From Clavaria fumosa (taxonomy: Eukaryota > Basidiomycota > Agaricomycetes > Agaricales > Clavariaceae): a DNA stretch of 64,000 bases. The stretch is taken from NCBI GenBank assembly GCA_951802425.1, contig OX637796.1, positions 2,666,001 through 2,730,000 of the forward strand. Reading direction: 5' to 3'. Below the pieces are notes generated by a model. That model was not told the DNA's origin, searched no databases, and was given only the letters and a program-made list of their open reading frames with translations. Of the stretch, positions 1 to 10,924 are shown piece after piece. Each line of letters opens with the position of its first letter. Position 1 is the first letter of the stretch. The translations under genes were made by a program, and so were the position numbers.

Positions 1-1477
1 CCTCTCAGAGCCCAGAGTATCCACGGCGTCTCGCGACTCTCCCAGAGTACAAGGAGTCTCTTCATCTCCGCTATCCCCCGGTCTGCAACGAATGCCTGCC
101 GCTCGTGGAAGAAGAGCTGAGGCAGAAAAACGAGATGGCTAGAACAAAAGCCTTAGGGGGCTGGTTACAGGACAGCAAAGGCGAACACAAGCAACGTAGG
201 GTGTCCGCAGCTCGGAAGGAGTTGAAGACAGTTAAGGTGGAGCTAGTAACCTGGAAGCTTCGGGGTAGTTTATGGGTAGCCAGCCTTGTGGTTGCTCTGC
301 TCGGAAATTCAACAGGTGAAGTTGCTTTGTTCAACTCGATCTCACCTGTTCTAAGGACGGAGACAGCCCTATTTCGGCGTCCTCTTCCTTGTAGACTGTC
401 AATCCTTCAACCGGGGCTTCCTGTGCTAGTGCTCCTGTCCCTGCTGTGGACGACTTGGGATCCGACGTATGCTTCAGCTCGCAGAGCCAAGTTGCAGGGC
501 CGCGGCCTGCGCGTGAAAGGTGGAGAAACCTACGTGGTGAGTTCGCCAGTGATTTCCGCTCCCTAATCAATTGGCGGAATAATTGCAACAGAAGCTACAA
601 GTGCTAGTATGGTCGTCAAGATTCCTTACGTCTATACTGCTCGCCGTCTCCTGGCGCTGGCCTCGACTGGATTTCTTGCAGCTATCGCATCATCCGATAC
701 CGTTGCGAAGCCGGTATTATTTTTTCTTCTCGATCATACTAGAAGTTCTGGTTGGTCTTTTTGTTTCCCTCCAAGACTTCCCTGACATGAGCTGCGTCCT
801 GTCAACAGTGTCTAGGGCTGTCCCTGAGCGTGCTTCGGGTCCAACGTCCAGCATCAGTACGGCTCATCGATACGACCACCCATCTACACCCCTCCCGCGC
901 CACCACTCCAGCTCAAGACGCTAGCTCTAGTACGACGCCCGTGCCATCTGCCCCAGATCTCCTCTCCTCCCTCTCCCTCTCCTCGAAGCCCGTCCTCGCC
1001 TCACGCGCCCTAAACCCCATCTTTGGTCTCCCATCTCTCCTCACCTCCCACTCGTCCACCGCCGGCCCATCATCCACCGACAACAGGGACGCGGACGCGA
1101 TGGACGTCGACTGGCCAACTCCCGACCCGAAGAAGACCAAGAAGACCAAGAAGACCAAGAGAAGGTTGGCAGGCGGCGCGCGGCGCGCCAGTGATGACGA
1201 TGATGGTGATGATGATGATAATGATAATGACGATGACGGTGGGTGGCTTCGCCCGCAGCGGTTCTTCGCGCCTGAGAAGCCGACGGGCCTCGAGGGCCTG
1301 TTCGCGAAGACGAACTTGGCGGAGGAGTCTGATATGCGGCGCCGTGGAGGTCAGCTGCTCGCTGGTAACCTCCCGCTCAGGTGGAACTGGTTGTGGGTGT
1401 ATGTCGTGTCGCTCGTGCCACTGTTGGGGATCGCGTGTGCGGTCTGGGGATGGAGCAGCAGAGAGAGGGGTGCATGA
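1..1477 (+). CDS. Ima1-type inner nuclear membrane protein (3' part, cut by left window edge)
   Basis: The frame open from base 3 encodes a stretch around YPRRLATLPEYKESLHLRYP followed by PVCNECLPLVEEE. This is the cysteine-rich (CxxC) end of the Ima1 N-terminal domain. It is followed by transmembrane stretches (near 230-300 and 400-450), then W-rich helices at 590-740, and an exon from about 809 encoding RVQRPASVRLIDT. The tail has a Ser/Pro-rich stretch, an Asp/Asn-rich low-complexity run (about 1195-1240), the motif LRPQRFFAPEKPTGLEGLF and a last hydrophobic segment before the stop at 1475-1477. At least three introns are inferred: about 317-370, one starting near 538, and one ending at 808. 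Ima1/Samp1 proteins sit in the inner nuclear membrane and couple chromatin to the cytoskeleton. The start lies outside the window. Family call is firm; exact splice sites are inferred. Confidence 0.8.
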
Positions 1478-2300
1478 TAGTTGTCCCTGATGCGAGTGTG
1501 ATCTTCACACCCTTCACCCTCTTTCGTCCCTTCCATTATTGCGACTCGCGGTTCTCGGGTACGTGGTTAGGCATGAAACGACATTCGGAACGTCGTCCGG
1601 CCCCGCCACTGTGTCCTTCAACATCCCAGTAAACTGGCCCAAGTGACGAGGGGGCAAACCTGGTGCGAGGTGTCTGATCAGGCAGCGAGGAGCTGTAAAT
1701 ACAGTAAGCTATGTCTAAAGACAGGCTATCAGTTAGGATGTCCATAACTCAAGCTTGAGAGAGAGAACCGGGAATTATCCATCACGAGCATCTGTTCATA
1801 CATAGATCACCAGCGCAGACAAACTCACTCGCACATAACAAGCGTGCATTCATCGCGTTTCTATTAGGCGGTTACAACACCGACGCCAATCAACAAAGAA
1901 GCAGCGACGTGGTGAAGTCATTTATCGCAAGAAAATCTTTACGCAGGCAGCGCAGAAGTCGCTTTTCTCTTCCTAATCGATCGCTACGATTCTCATCTCC
2001 TAAAAGCTCGCCTGCAGGATGTGTTGATTGGCATCCTTTTCAAACGTTCCTAGCCGCACACATTTCTAGTAGAGCAAGTCAGCTTTTCCAGAGTCACCTT
2101 GCGCATCAGGAATGACAGGCCGTATTTCTTACAAAATCCCCTCAGTGTTGTCAAGGGCGCAGCCTCAAAAGTGCATAAGATATATTGTGGGTATAAACCG
2201 ACATGTAGGGGGTCTAGAAATCTCGGCGCAGGTGGAAAAAGCGCCGAGCTAAGACATGAAGCGGCCAAATCAATCTGGGACTAAGACAAAGGCGTGTTTC
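1478..2300. other. Intergenic spacer between convergent genes
   Basis: This stretch lies between the ends of the Ima1-type gene (+) and the Ser/Thr-rich membrane protein gene (-). It holds only short, incoherent reading frames. I see no RNA gene, repeat or conserved motif; it is presumably two 3' UTRs. Confidence 0.6.
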
Positions 2301-3471
2301 CTAACGAGCTACATACGAGTGTGGGGCACCGCGGTTATAGTCATAGGGATCCATTTCACCGTTTGGGCCTTGGTTGTAGTCTCCGTGGGGCTGTGGCGCA
2401 GCAGCGGCGAAGTCATTGGAGAATGGGTCCGAGACGCCACGATAGCCCGCGCCATGTCCCGCCATATTGCCATGCGCAGAGCTGCGTGCCATGTCCGCAT
2501 AGCCCCCGGCGGCTTGCGTCGCACCAGCGGTGAAGTCATGATTGAGTCTAGGGTCAAATGACGTGTCCATGCCGCCTTGCGCAAACCGATCCCTAGACGA
2601 ACTGCGGTAAAGCGCAACTGGGGGCTCTGGGGTCTGTCTGCCCACAGGCTTCGGCTCCTGCGTCTCAAGACCAGGCTTCAAACCGACCGGCAGCAAGCGA
2701 TCGTCAAACGATTCGGATTTGTTGAACTTCCATTTCTTGATGATAGTCCAGATAATGACGAGTGCGCCAAGAGAAGCCGCAGAAGCGATCAAGACCGTGA
2801 GCACTGTCTTGGACGTGGTCGAGACGGTGCCAGCGCTGCTGGCGCCTTGCGTTGGATCGGCTGCAGCTACCGATGTGCTCGTGACGGTGATGTCCGCAGG
2901 CGCATCGCTAGGCACGTCGAAGGGAGAAGGCGTTGGTCGTGGCGTAGTCGACGTAGTTTTGGTCGTAGAAGTGGTGGTGGTGGAGGAGGAGGAGGAGGAG
3001 GAGGAAGTAGTTGTGGTGAGGGCAGCAGTGCCAGTGCTGGTCTGGGTGGTAGCAGTTTCTGTGGCAGCAGCGGAGGAGTCCGGCGGAATAGGTAAGCCAA
3101 AAAGGGGCGGCTCAAAAAGCTGGTCATGTGTCAACGAAAGAAAAAAAGATAGACAACAATGCCGCGCGACTTACGGGTGTATTCCCCGTGGTTGTGGTCG
3201 TCTCGGTGACACTATGACGAGGCCCTGTTGCAGTATCCGCTGTGGTGGGAGCTGCCCGAGCGGTTGTGGCGGTCGTAGGCCCGTTGGTACTCGTGGTCGG
3301 AATAATGCCCGGGACGAGAGCCTGGGGCGCTCGCTTTGCCATACGGTTAACTTGGGCATGGTCGCGGCGATAGAGAGAAGGGGACGCCTCGGCCGGGGAT
3401 GCGAGGGATAATGCGAGGGCGGTGTAAAGAACGAACGTCAATGCGAGTTCCTTCGACTTGGCGGGGAACAT
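2301..3471 (-). CDS. Secretory-signal, Ser/Thr-rich single-pass membrane protein (sensor-like architecture)
   Basis: Two exons (3471-3175 and 3119-2301) flank a 55-nt GT-AG intron. The protein is about 370 residues. A hydrophobic N-terminal signal peptide (about residues 9-26) precedes a long extracellular region rich in Thr, Ser and Pro, with runs of Ser and Thr encoded by GGA/GGT-type trinucleotide repeats near 2980-3005. A single transmembrane helix (TVLTVLIASAASLGALVIIW) is followed by basic residues and a Gly/Asn/Pro-rich cytosolic tail. This layout matches fungal Mid2/WSC-like cell-wall stress sensors and many uncharacterised mucin-like proteins of basidiomycetes. No WSC cysteine domain is visible, so a sensor role is inference from architecture. 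The start is the first ATG giving a clean signal peptide. Confidence 0.75.
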
Positions 3472-4027
3472 AACGACGGCGGCTGTCTAGCAGCTAGGAG
3501 GACCGGAAATGTGTGGGCGTGTGGGGAGAACAAAGGCGTCGAGTAAGGCGCGCTATGAGGATGGAGAAGAGGGTTGTCAAAGCAATGAGATGAATGTTAT
3601 ATCAAAGATGCTTTGTAGGGGAAAATCGTACAAGATGGGAGTGATTGATTGGATTCCTTGAAAGGTGACGAAGGAAGGTCCAAAGACAGGGCGTAGACTT
3701 CTGGATAAGAAAAAGAGGGGACGTCTAGAAGACGACGAACGAGAGTGTTTTGCAAAAGAGCGAAACGACGAAGACGAGTTTCGGTTGTCGTAGTCGTGGA
3801 AACAGAATGAGGGTTGACTTAGCGAATGGAAACGACTCTTACAGCAAGGCGGATGACAAATCATTCTCTCACGGTAGCAACTGCGCACTGCCTTCACATT
3901 TGGAGTGCATTGTAGTGTCTCGCACGCTGTGCGATTCAATAATGTCCGTATTATATTTAAAAAAGAGGAGATCACCAAGTACAGTAGAAAACGAATCAGA
4001 AATGAGCCGCCAAGTACAACGTCATCT
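3472..4027. other. Spacer: promoter of the Ser/Thr-rich gene and 3' flank of the heparinase-like gene
   Basis: Both neighbours are on the minus strand, so this block should hold the upstream region of the Ser/Thr-rich membrane protein and the 3' UTR of the heparinase-like gene. No coherent ORF, RNA gene or repeat was recognised. Confidence 0.5.
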
Positions 4028-6482
4028 TCATGGATGACTGCTCAACGACCAATTGTCGAGAGGGACATTGCCGGGCGTCTTGAGAGTGTTGCTCGACGAC
4101 CCTTCCCATTGTGGCGAGAACAAGACTTGAAGGTTATAATTTCCTGCAGGGAGACTGATAACCACCACCGATACGCCTGGGTTCGGTTGATCGGGGCTAC
4201 CAGAGGGAGTGGGAGGGTCGGAGGCGTATCGAACAGGATCCGCTTTAGTGAATGTGGCTCCAGACGTAGGACTCAAGATTTCGAGCAACATCGTTTTATC
4301 ATCGATCTTAAGAGTGGCCTTTTTGCCATCGGGAAAGACGGTCGCATTGGTCTGCATCCGCCATTCGATAGGACTTGTTGCATCAATCTCATCCTGGATA
4401 AGGACGCGCTTCCTCCCATTCAACATACGAACACCTCGTTTAAAAGATGGCCTGAAGAAGAGACAACGTTGAGGAACTATTCGGACACAGATAAGGAGAG
4501 AGAGGCGTACGCATTAGAGTATGCGCTAGTCAAGTCCGCAATCCAATACGCGGTCGAGTCTTGCGGCACCTGAAGAACCGTGCTTGACCCTTGCGCGGTA
4601 TTGGACGATTCGTATTTAATAATGGACGGCGCAGCGGCGACGATCTGATTCGCTCGGTTCACCACTATGGTGTTCTGGCCTTCTGTCCTCTTTCGGTAGT
4701 ACAGCCATCGCGTAGAATCCTGCGCATCGCTAGAAAAGTAGCCGTCCGCTCTGTAATCGCCCGAGCCATATTCCCCGGCCCAACGCGCTCCCATGGCGTC
4801 AAGTACAAAATCTCCCGCGTCAAGGTCGTTGTGTGTTTGGTGACCTTGGTTTCTCCCTGCCTTCATGCTGACATGCAGGGCATTGAAGTCGGTCCAGCTG
4901 CTCCTCATCGAGACCCACTGGGTCCCAGGATTGTCGAACGAATGATCCAAGGGAAGCCCGTTCCAGAAGGCACCTAAGACACTGGGATCATACCAGAACA
5001 TGCTCCAAGGCTCGGGAGCGTCATGCCGATCGCGCTGGTGCAGCGAGTACTCGGGCTTGTTGTACTGTGATGCGTAGAGGAACATTGCATTGGCGGTAGA
5101 CGAGAATTTGTTAGGCCCGTGATCGCCCCAATCGAATAGCGTCGTAGGTCCATAAGAGTATAAGTGATATAGACCAGAAAGTGGGGCGCTCGGATTGACA
5201 TCGAGTAAACCATAATGTGATCCAGTCGCGGTGATCAGGGAGGATGCCATCTCCGCATGGCCCGTTGTGCCGAAGTACCAGTAGTTGGCGGTCTCGTTCC
5301 AAGTCCCGTCCGAGGAAGGCGCCAGGGCGCAATTTTGCTTGGCATTGTCAATGGTGAGTCCAAGCAAGCGCTCGGCAACACCAGAAGTATCATCGCCGAG
5401 GATGGCAAGTGCGCCCATGGTCAGACCACCGTTGCAAACGCAGTTCCAATTGCCAAAAGTATTTTTCCTCCACCATCCAGTGAATTTAGTGTCGCGGGCG
5501 TCGTCGTACGCGATGTCTCCTAAGTTAAGGCCGTATTTGATCATAATCGACATGATCTGGCTTCGCTGATCGGGCAGCCATATCTCGTACAGCCAATCAT
5601 ACGCAATAGCGTAGGCTGCGGTGAATTCTGCGGTGTCCAGGAAATGTTGGGAGTTCCATTTGTCATCAGCAGGACCGAAGTCCGAGTCGATTCCAGCGGC
5701 GTTCTGCGGCAATTTAATTGTCAATAAAATGTGAAATTCGCTCTCAGCGTACGTACCTTCAATTCTGCCCACGCCCTGTCGACCCACTTCGTGTCGCTTG
5801 TCATACGATAGACATAGGCAAACGCCTTGATGCGCATTTTGACTTCGCGTGCATTGTCCAGGATTCCGCTGGGCCCATCGAGGAAGTATTTGACGGGCGG
5901 CAGAGCCAAATATTGAGTGGCATTGCGAAAAATGGTCTCATTCCAGAACGTGAGGTAAGGGTCATTCTTAATGAGCGCAGGGAGGGCAGTCCACTTGTAA
6001 CCAGGTGCAATAAGTCGCGGTCTGTCTGGGCGCACAGCGGTAGGAGCCGGGGTTGCTGGCTGGAAGGCGTCTGTGGGCCATGCGAATCCATCCCCCTTGG
6101 CGGAAATGAAAGTAGGACTGGAAAATGCGGCTGCATTAGTCTTGAAGGAGATCACGTTGAGTGGTTGAGTTGAAGACGGCCAAAAAAGATGTTTGCTTAC
6201 TGTAGAGGGGTACAGTGGGACCAGATATAAACTATTTGTAGCGGTTGGGAAGAGGCCGATTTGCGCCTTTACACTAGCGGCCGAGCTGGCGGCAGCTGCA
6301 CCAGATATGGAGGCGTCCGGATTCGAATCTGGATTCGGGGGGTGTTTGCGAGTCCCTAGAACGATACCGACGATACTACCGGCGACGACCACGGCGACGA
6401 CGAGTCCACTTAGGATGACACATTTGCGATTAAATTTCGAATTCGGTTTGACATAGTGGCGGTCAATAGGCTTGTAAGACAT
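4028..6482 (-). CDS. Heparinase II/III-like polysaccharide lyase with N-terminal membrane anchor
   Basis: Four exons fit: 6482-6201, 6140-5757, 5703-4511 and 4451-4028, giving 2283 nt (760 aa) in consistent phase with canonical GT-AG introns of 60, 53 and 59 nt. The N-terminus is a short basic cytosolic segment plus one hydrophobic helix (VILSGLVVAVVVAGSIVGIV), so a type II membrane protein is expected. An alpha-toroid-like region follows (YLTFWNETIF, TAEFTAAYAIAYDWLYE, WWRKNTFGNWNCVCNGG). Next comes the heparinase II/III-type beta domain with QTHNDLDAGDFVLDAMGARW. This family cleaves acidic polysaccharides by beta-elimination; the substrate here is unknown. The start at 6482 is preferred over an upstream in-frame ATG (6551) because it places a short tail before the anchor. 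Confidence 0.85.
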
Positions 6483-6990
6483 GATGACCGGAACGTTTGG
6501 ATGTGAACGTGAAGGAAGGATTAAGGAGAGACGATGTCGAGGGAACGACAAAGGAGGAGGATGCCCTGAGGAAAGGCCGGCTCCTGAGGCAAATGGTGTT
6601 AGTCCGTAACTCTAACCATCAAACCACACGCGTGAAAGTTCGGCGAATGTCTGACTTTCAATTATATAATCAATTTTGATTGGTCGCGCCCTTACGGCAA
6701 TCTCGGCATTGGTGCGGACAATTACGTAATTCTTTCTTGGCAACGGGAATCCAAAATGAGAGCTTCCGGGCAGAACTGGCGTCAAGGGTTGGTTGAACAG
6801 AGTTACCACCTTATTCTCTTGCTCAATATTTTGGCAAACATACTGTATGACCTTTGGATTTCAATCTTAAAATCGAGACAGGGTTGTCAGAGTTGAAAAC
6901 GGTTTTCATTCCAGAACACTGCTGACGAAATCGCTACGGTGATCCCTACTGCTAGCCACGCTCTATAAAACTCACCACAAAATCCTGTAG
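6483..6990. other. Divergent promoter region, heparinase-like / TatD
   Basis: This is the shared upstream region of two divergent genes. It contains an ACGCGT core (6628-6633) inside CACACGCGTG, about 146 bp upstream of the heparinase start, and a TATA-like CTATAAAA at about 6962-6969, roughly 25 bp before the TatD ATG. No ORF of interest was seen. Confidence 0.45.
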
Positions 6991-8499
6991 ATGGTCAATA
7001 CTGGTGCAACAACGGTCACCATGTCCAGCCTGAGCATAACCGAACGCGAGGCGCGCTTTATTGGTGTGTACAACTCAGCATGGCTTGTCTTGGGATATAA
7101 AATGAGACCCTCTTGATAGACATTGGCGGTGAGGAAGTCGTCCTAGACGCCGCGTTCTTGCCCCACCGCTTACTGGAATCCTACGCAGTCAACTTATCCG
7201 ACCCCGTCTTTCACGGCAAATACTATGGGAAACAGCGACACCCTAGTCAGTCCTGCACGTTAATGTATGTCCTCTATGGTTGATATGGATTGTAGATGAC
7301 ATGGACGCTGTGCTGGAGAGATGCAGGACCGCTGGTGTCCAGTCGATGATCATCACTGGGGGCAGTCTGCACGAGTCACGAACAGCACTTCGACTCGCCA
7401 AGCAACACGGTCTTTTCAACGATGGTTTTCGTACCATCTTCCATTAGTCTCAAACGGCTTCGCAGGTTTCTACGCGACAGTTGGGTGCCACCCTACTCGC
7501 GTCAAGGATTTCGAGAAATTCAATGGCGGACCGGAAGCCTACCTTCAGGCACTGGATGTGCTGATTAGAGGCCATCTGAATGGCGCCGGCAGAGTCGTGG
7601 CCGTCGGAGAATGCGGTCTAGGTACACCCATGTACCTTGCCCCCGGAACGCTGACCCCACGAATTTACAACAGATTATGACCGCACGCGCTTTGCATCAG
7701 AAGCAGTGCAAAGAACCCATTTTCGTGCGTCCCCAAACCCTCTGGTTTACGCTTCGTAAATATGGAACAAGCACAGGCTCGCAGCTTGCCTTGGCCAAAA
7801 AGTATCACCTTCCTCTGTTCTTGCATTCCAGAGCTGCGCACGTCGACTTTGTTAAGATCTTGAAGGAGGAAGGATTTGGCGTAGAGGGCGGGAAGCCTGT
7901 TGGTGCAGCAGGTGGGGTTGTGCACAGTTTTACTGGCACTGCAGAGGAAGCTGCGGAGCTTGTGTGTCCACATTACTCTCTTTTGCATTGTTGCAAACTC
8001 ACCAGCGGAATCACTAGTTGAATATGGGTTTTTATCTCAGGTTGTTCCGCACATGCTACGCTCGCACAGACTTAACACGACACACAGCGTCAATGGTTGC
8101 TCCTTTAAAACGGAGAATCAGTTAAGGATGGCGAAAACTCTTCCTCTAGAGAAGTTGTTACTTGAGACTGGTCAGTCGTACTTGAACAGGAACGATTCAC
8201 TCTAAAGAAAGTGAATCCCGCCAGACGCTCCGTGGTGTTCTATGACATCCACTCAAGCCTCGAAGCAGTATTTAGATTCTCTTCCGGCCCGTCTGCGTGC
8301 TTTGTATCTGCCGCCGGTGCGTCAGCACGAGAAATTCGAGCTCGGAAGCCCTGTAAAGGGTCGGAATGAACCAATTGCCATTGGCGGAGTCGCCTGGGTG
8401 ATGCATCGACTTCACCCTGAGGTACCTTTCCTTGAGTTAACGGAGGGGGCGTGGAAGAATACCATAGATTTGTTCAAACTAGATGAGTTGAAAGACTGA
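6991..8499 (+). CDS. TatD-family metal-dependent deoxyribonuclease
   Basis: Ten exons fit the TatD fold in consistent phase: 6991-7063, 7120-7128, 7189-7245, 7296-7409, 7466-7621, 7674-7724, 7777-7961, 8018-8040, 8088-8170 and 8225-8499 (1026 nt, 341 aa). Spliced motifs include [73 protein letters not shown] and LLLETDAPWC. These contain the His, Glu and Asp metal ligands of the TIM-barrel nuclease. TatD enzymes are Mg-dependent 3'-5' exonucleases acting in DNA repair and apoptotic DNA degradation. The second exon is only 9 nt. The start may be 6991 or the in-frame ATG at 7021. The gene ends 114 bp before the glucosyltransferase ATG. Confidence 0.9.
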
Positions 8500-8613
8500 A
8501 GTACGTACTGTACCAGGGGTAATTATCTGTCCCCGTATCACAGACACGTGAGGCGCGCGTTACTCCGACCAGTACGTTGCTTATCCTACGCGAACAAGCA
8601 GGAGACCCGGTGC

Positions 8614-10089
8614 ATGGGGAACACGGATCAGCTGAACCCTATCCTGTTGTATCTCTCAGTGCTAGGGCTAATCTGGTACGGCACGCTATGGTCGCTTATC
8701 CTATTAGGATGTCGAGATGCGTAAGTGAATTGCGCCTGCTATGGGACTTCGGCGAATCTCACCATTTTCTTTCACTGGACAGCCGGGGACGATATAGACT
8801 TAGACCCCGCTCACCTTTGTCGTCGGCGACCGAGTCGTCCGCTCCTGGCGTCACCATCATAAGGCCGCTCAAGGGTCTCGACACAAATCTGTACGAAAAT
8901 CTAGAGTCGTCTTTCCTGCAGGAATATCCAAAGTTCGAGATTATGATGTCTGTCGCGGATGAGTGGGATCAGGCTTTACCCGTTGCAAAAGAGCTCCTGT
9001 CCAAGTACCCAAATGTTGACGCGAAAATCATAATCGGTAGGTGGTGGACTGAGATTTGGTATCGGTGCGCTGAAAGTCCACTTAGGCGATGAGGACGTCG
9101 GTCTCAACCCGAAAGTGAATAACATGATTTGTCCTTACCGCCAAGCCGCGAATGACATCCTCTGGATTATTGATTCTAATATCTCTGTCTCTCCGGGAAC
9201 TCTCGCACGCTCCGTGGACGCGCTGGAAGGAAGGATCCCTCCCTCCATGTCCCCTTCCCAGAAACGGCGCATTGGACTGGTGCATCATGTCCCATTCGCC
9301 GTCAATGGGGGTCCTCCGCTTGGCTCCCGCATCGAGGAGGCTTTCTTGAATACCAATCACGCCAGAATGTACATCGCGATTAACAAACTCGCTGTGGACT
9401 CCTGTGTCGTTGGCAAGTCAAACATGTATCGTCGCTCAGATCTCGAACGCGTGAACGGAACTTTGAAACCCATTCCGGACGCTGCACAAGGCGATACTCA
9501 ACCCGGGCAGTGCGGCTTGGCAGCATTTGGTCGGTTTATGGCAGAGGACAATATGATCGGGAGCGCGCTTTGGCATGAATTGGGCCTACGCCATGATTTA
9601 TCATGCGACGTCGCCTGCAACGCGCTAGCTGATATGACCTTGTCGGATTACATCTGGCGTCGCGTGCGATGGATACGCGTTCGCAAGCGCATGGTGCTTG
9701 CGGCTACTATCTTGGAGCCCTTCACCGAGTGCGTCGCTGTCGCCATGATCGCCGCTACTTCCCTGCACTACCTATTTGCGGTCCCTGTCTGGCTGTTCAT
9801 TGCAATTCATCTACCTCTATGGTTGCTCGCTGATTTGGACGTGTACGCCTCGCTGGCTGGACATCCTTTGCCGGCTGAGAGGAGGTGGGGATTCATTCTT
9901 GCGTGGGCTCTCAGAGAGATTATGGCACTTCCTATCTTCATCTTGGCATTAGTCGGTAATGAGGTCGAATGGAGGGGCCAGAAGTATCAGGTCAAATGGC
10001 AAGACGCTTCGAGGGCAGCGGATCTAGACGAGACAACCCCAACAGCTCGCGGGGAAGGATATGAACCGCTTGAACCAAATATGGATTAA
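8614..10089 (+). CDS. Ceramide glucosyltransferase (GT21)
   Basis: Three exons (8614-8720, 8783-9036, 9086-10089) give exactly 455 codons including the stop. An N-terminal transmembrane helix (YLSVLGLIWYGTLWSLILL) precedes the glycosyltransferase core GVTIIRPLKGLDTNLYENL. The D1 region (VADEWDQA), the D2-type aspartate in WIIDSNISVS, the D3 motif AEDNMIG and the (Q/R)xxRW motif as RRVRW are all visible. Two to three C-terminal membrane segments follow. The enzyme transfers glucose from UDP-glucose to ceramide to make glucosylceramide, at the ER/Golgi cytosolic face. Basidiomycete orthologues have the same length and order. The ATG at 8614 immediately precedes the membrane anchor. Confidence 0.92.
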
Positions 10090-10242
10090 AATCTACAAAT
10101 ATTTAAAGAAAACGTTGCTGATACACTGGCTGAATGAGAACTTCTTCATATCTATGAAAGTAGTCCATCTTCGAAAAGTCCATCTCGAGAGTCCAAAGAA
10201 AAATCTAGAGTCCAAGCAAAGGAACTAAGCATGTGTGCGACT

Positions 10243-10924
10243 TCAAGCTTCGTGCGATGAAGCTCCGCGAGCCAACGATCGCTGAAGCCGTCTAAAGTGC
10301 TCAATCATCACGATCTCCTCTAATAGCTCGTCCGACCACTGGTCCTCAGGAAAATACTGCAGCGCGGACGGTCGCATGCGTATGCGGCGGCGTGACGCGC
10401 AGTGCACGTAGGGTGGTTTCACAAATGCATCGTTAGGATCACGGGCCCTGGCATCGCGTTGGCGCTGATTACCGAACCAAACGCTGACTTGATTGGCATC
10501 ACTGGGCATAATGAGGTTTTTAAGAACAGGGAAAGCGAGAAGTAAATTTACACACCGATTAATGAGCCGTCCAATGATTTTGCACCAATCCTCCGGGGGG
10601 TATGCCGTAATTTCATTATAAACCATCTGCATCACCTCCCGCTGTAACGCATTTGATGGAGGCTTCCTTCGTGAGGGAGACTGTGCTTCTGTTTCTGAGG
10701 ATGTGGGTCTCGATGCAAGATAAGCTAGCTACACTGCGCGCACCTGTCGAACCAGACATATCGAACTCGTCCCTCCAACCAAGTTCAGAAGATTCAAGTA
10801 GGTCGGAGACGAGATTCGATGTGCTGAGATGTTGGAGGAATTCTCTTTTGCAGGTACGCGGGGATCGTCTGGCAACATGATGAGGAGGAAACGACATTCC
10901 AGCTGTCGAGTCAACCACTGGCAC
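10243..10924 (-). CDS. Small homeodomain protein
   Basis: Three exons (10924-10744, 10694-10556, 10501-10243; introns 49 and 54 nt, both GT-AG) give 579 nt, 192 aa. The second intron falls just before helix 3, and splicing restores LINRDANQVSVWFGNQRQRD, which contains the WFxNxR recognition-helix signature. Upstream, NALQREVMQMVYNEITAYPP corresponds to helix 1 and the turn. The homeodomain is therefore near residues 75-130 and of the typical 60-residue (non-TALE) type. The N-terminus is Ser-rich; the C-terminus is short and basic. It is much shorter than mating-type HD1/HD2 proteins, and no partner HD gene, MIP or beta-flanking gene is adjacent. An internal ATG at 10897 is an alternative start. 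Target genes are unknown. Confidence 0.75.

Noticed and set aside
1195..1240. GAT/AAT repeat as a stand-alone microsatellite of interest
   Set aside because: It is an in-frame Asp/Asn run inside the Ima1-type protein, common in low-complexity regions.
10243..10924. Mating-type A locus
   Set aside because: Only one short HD gene is present, without a divergent HD partner, MIP or beta-flanking gene.
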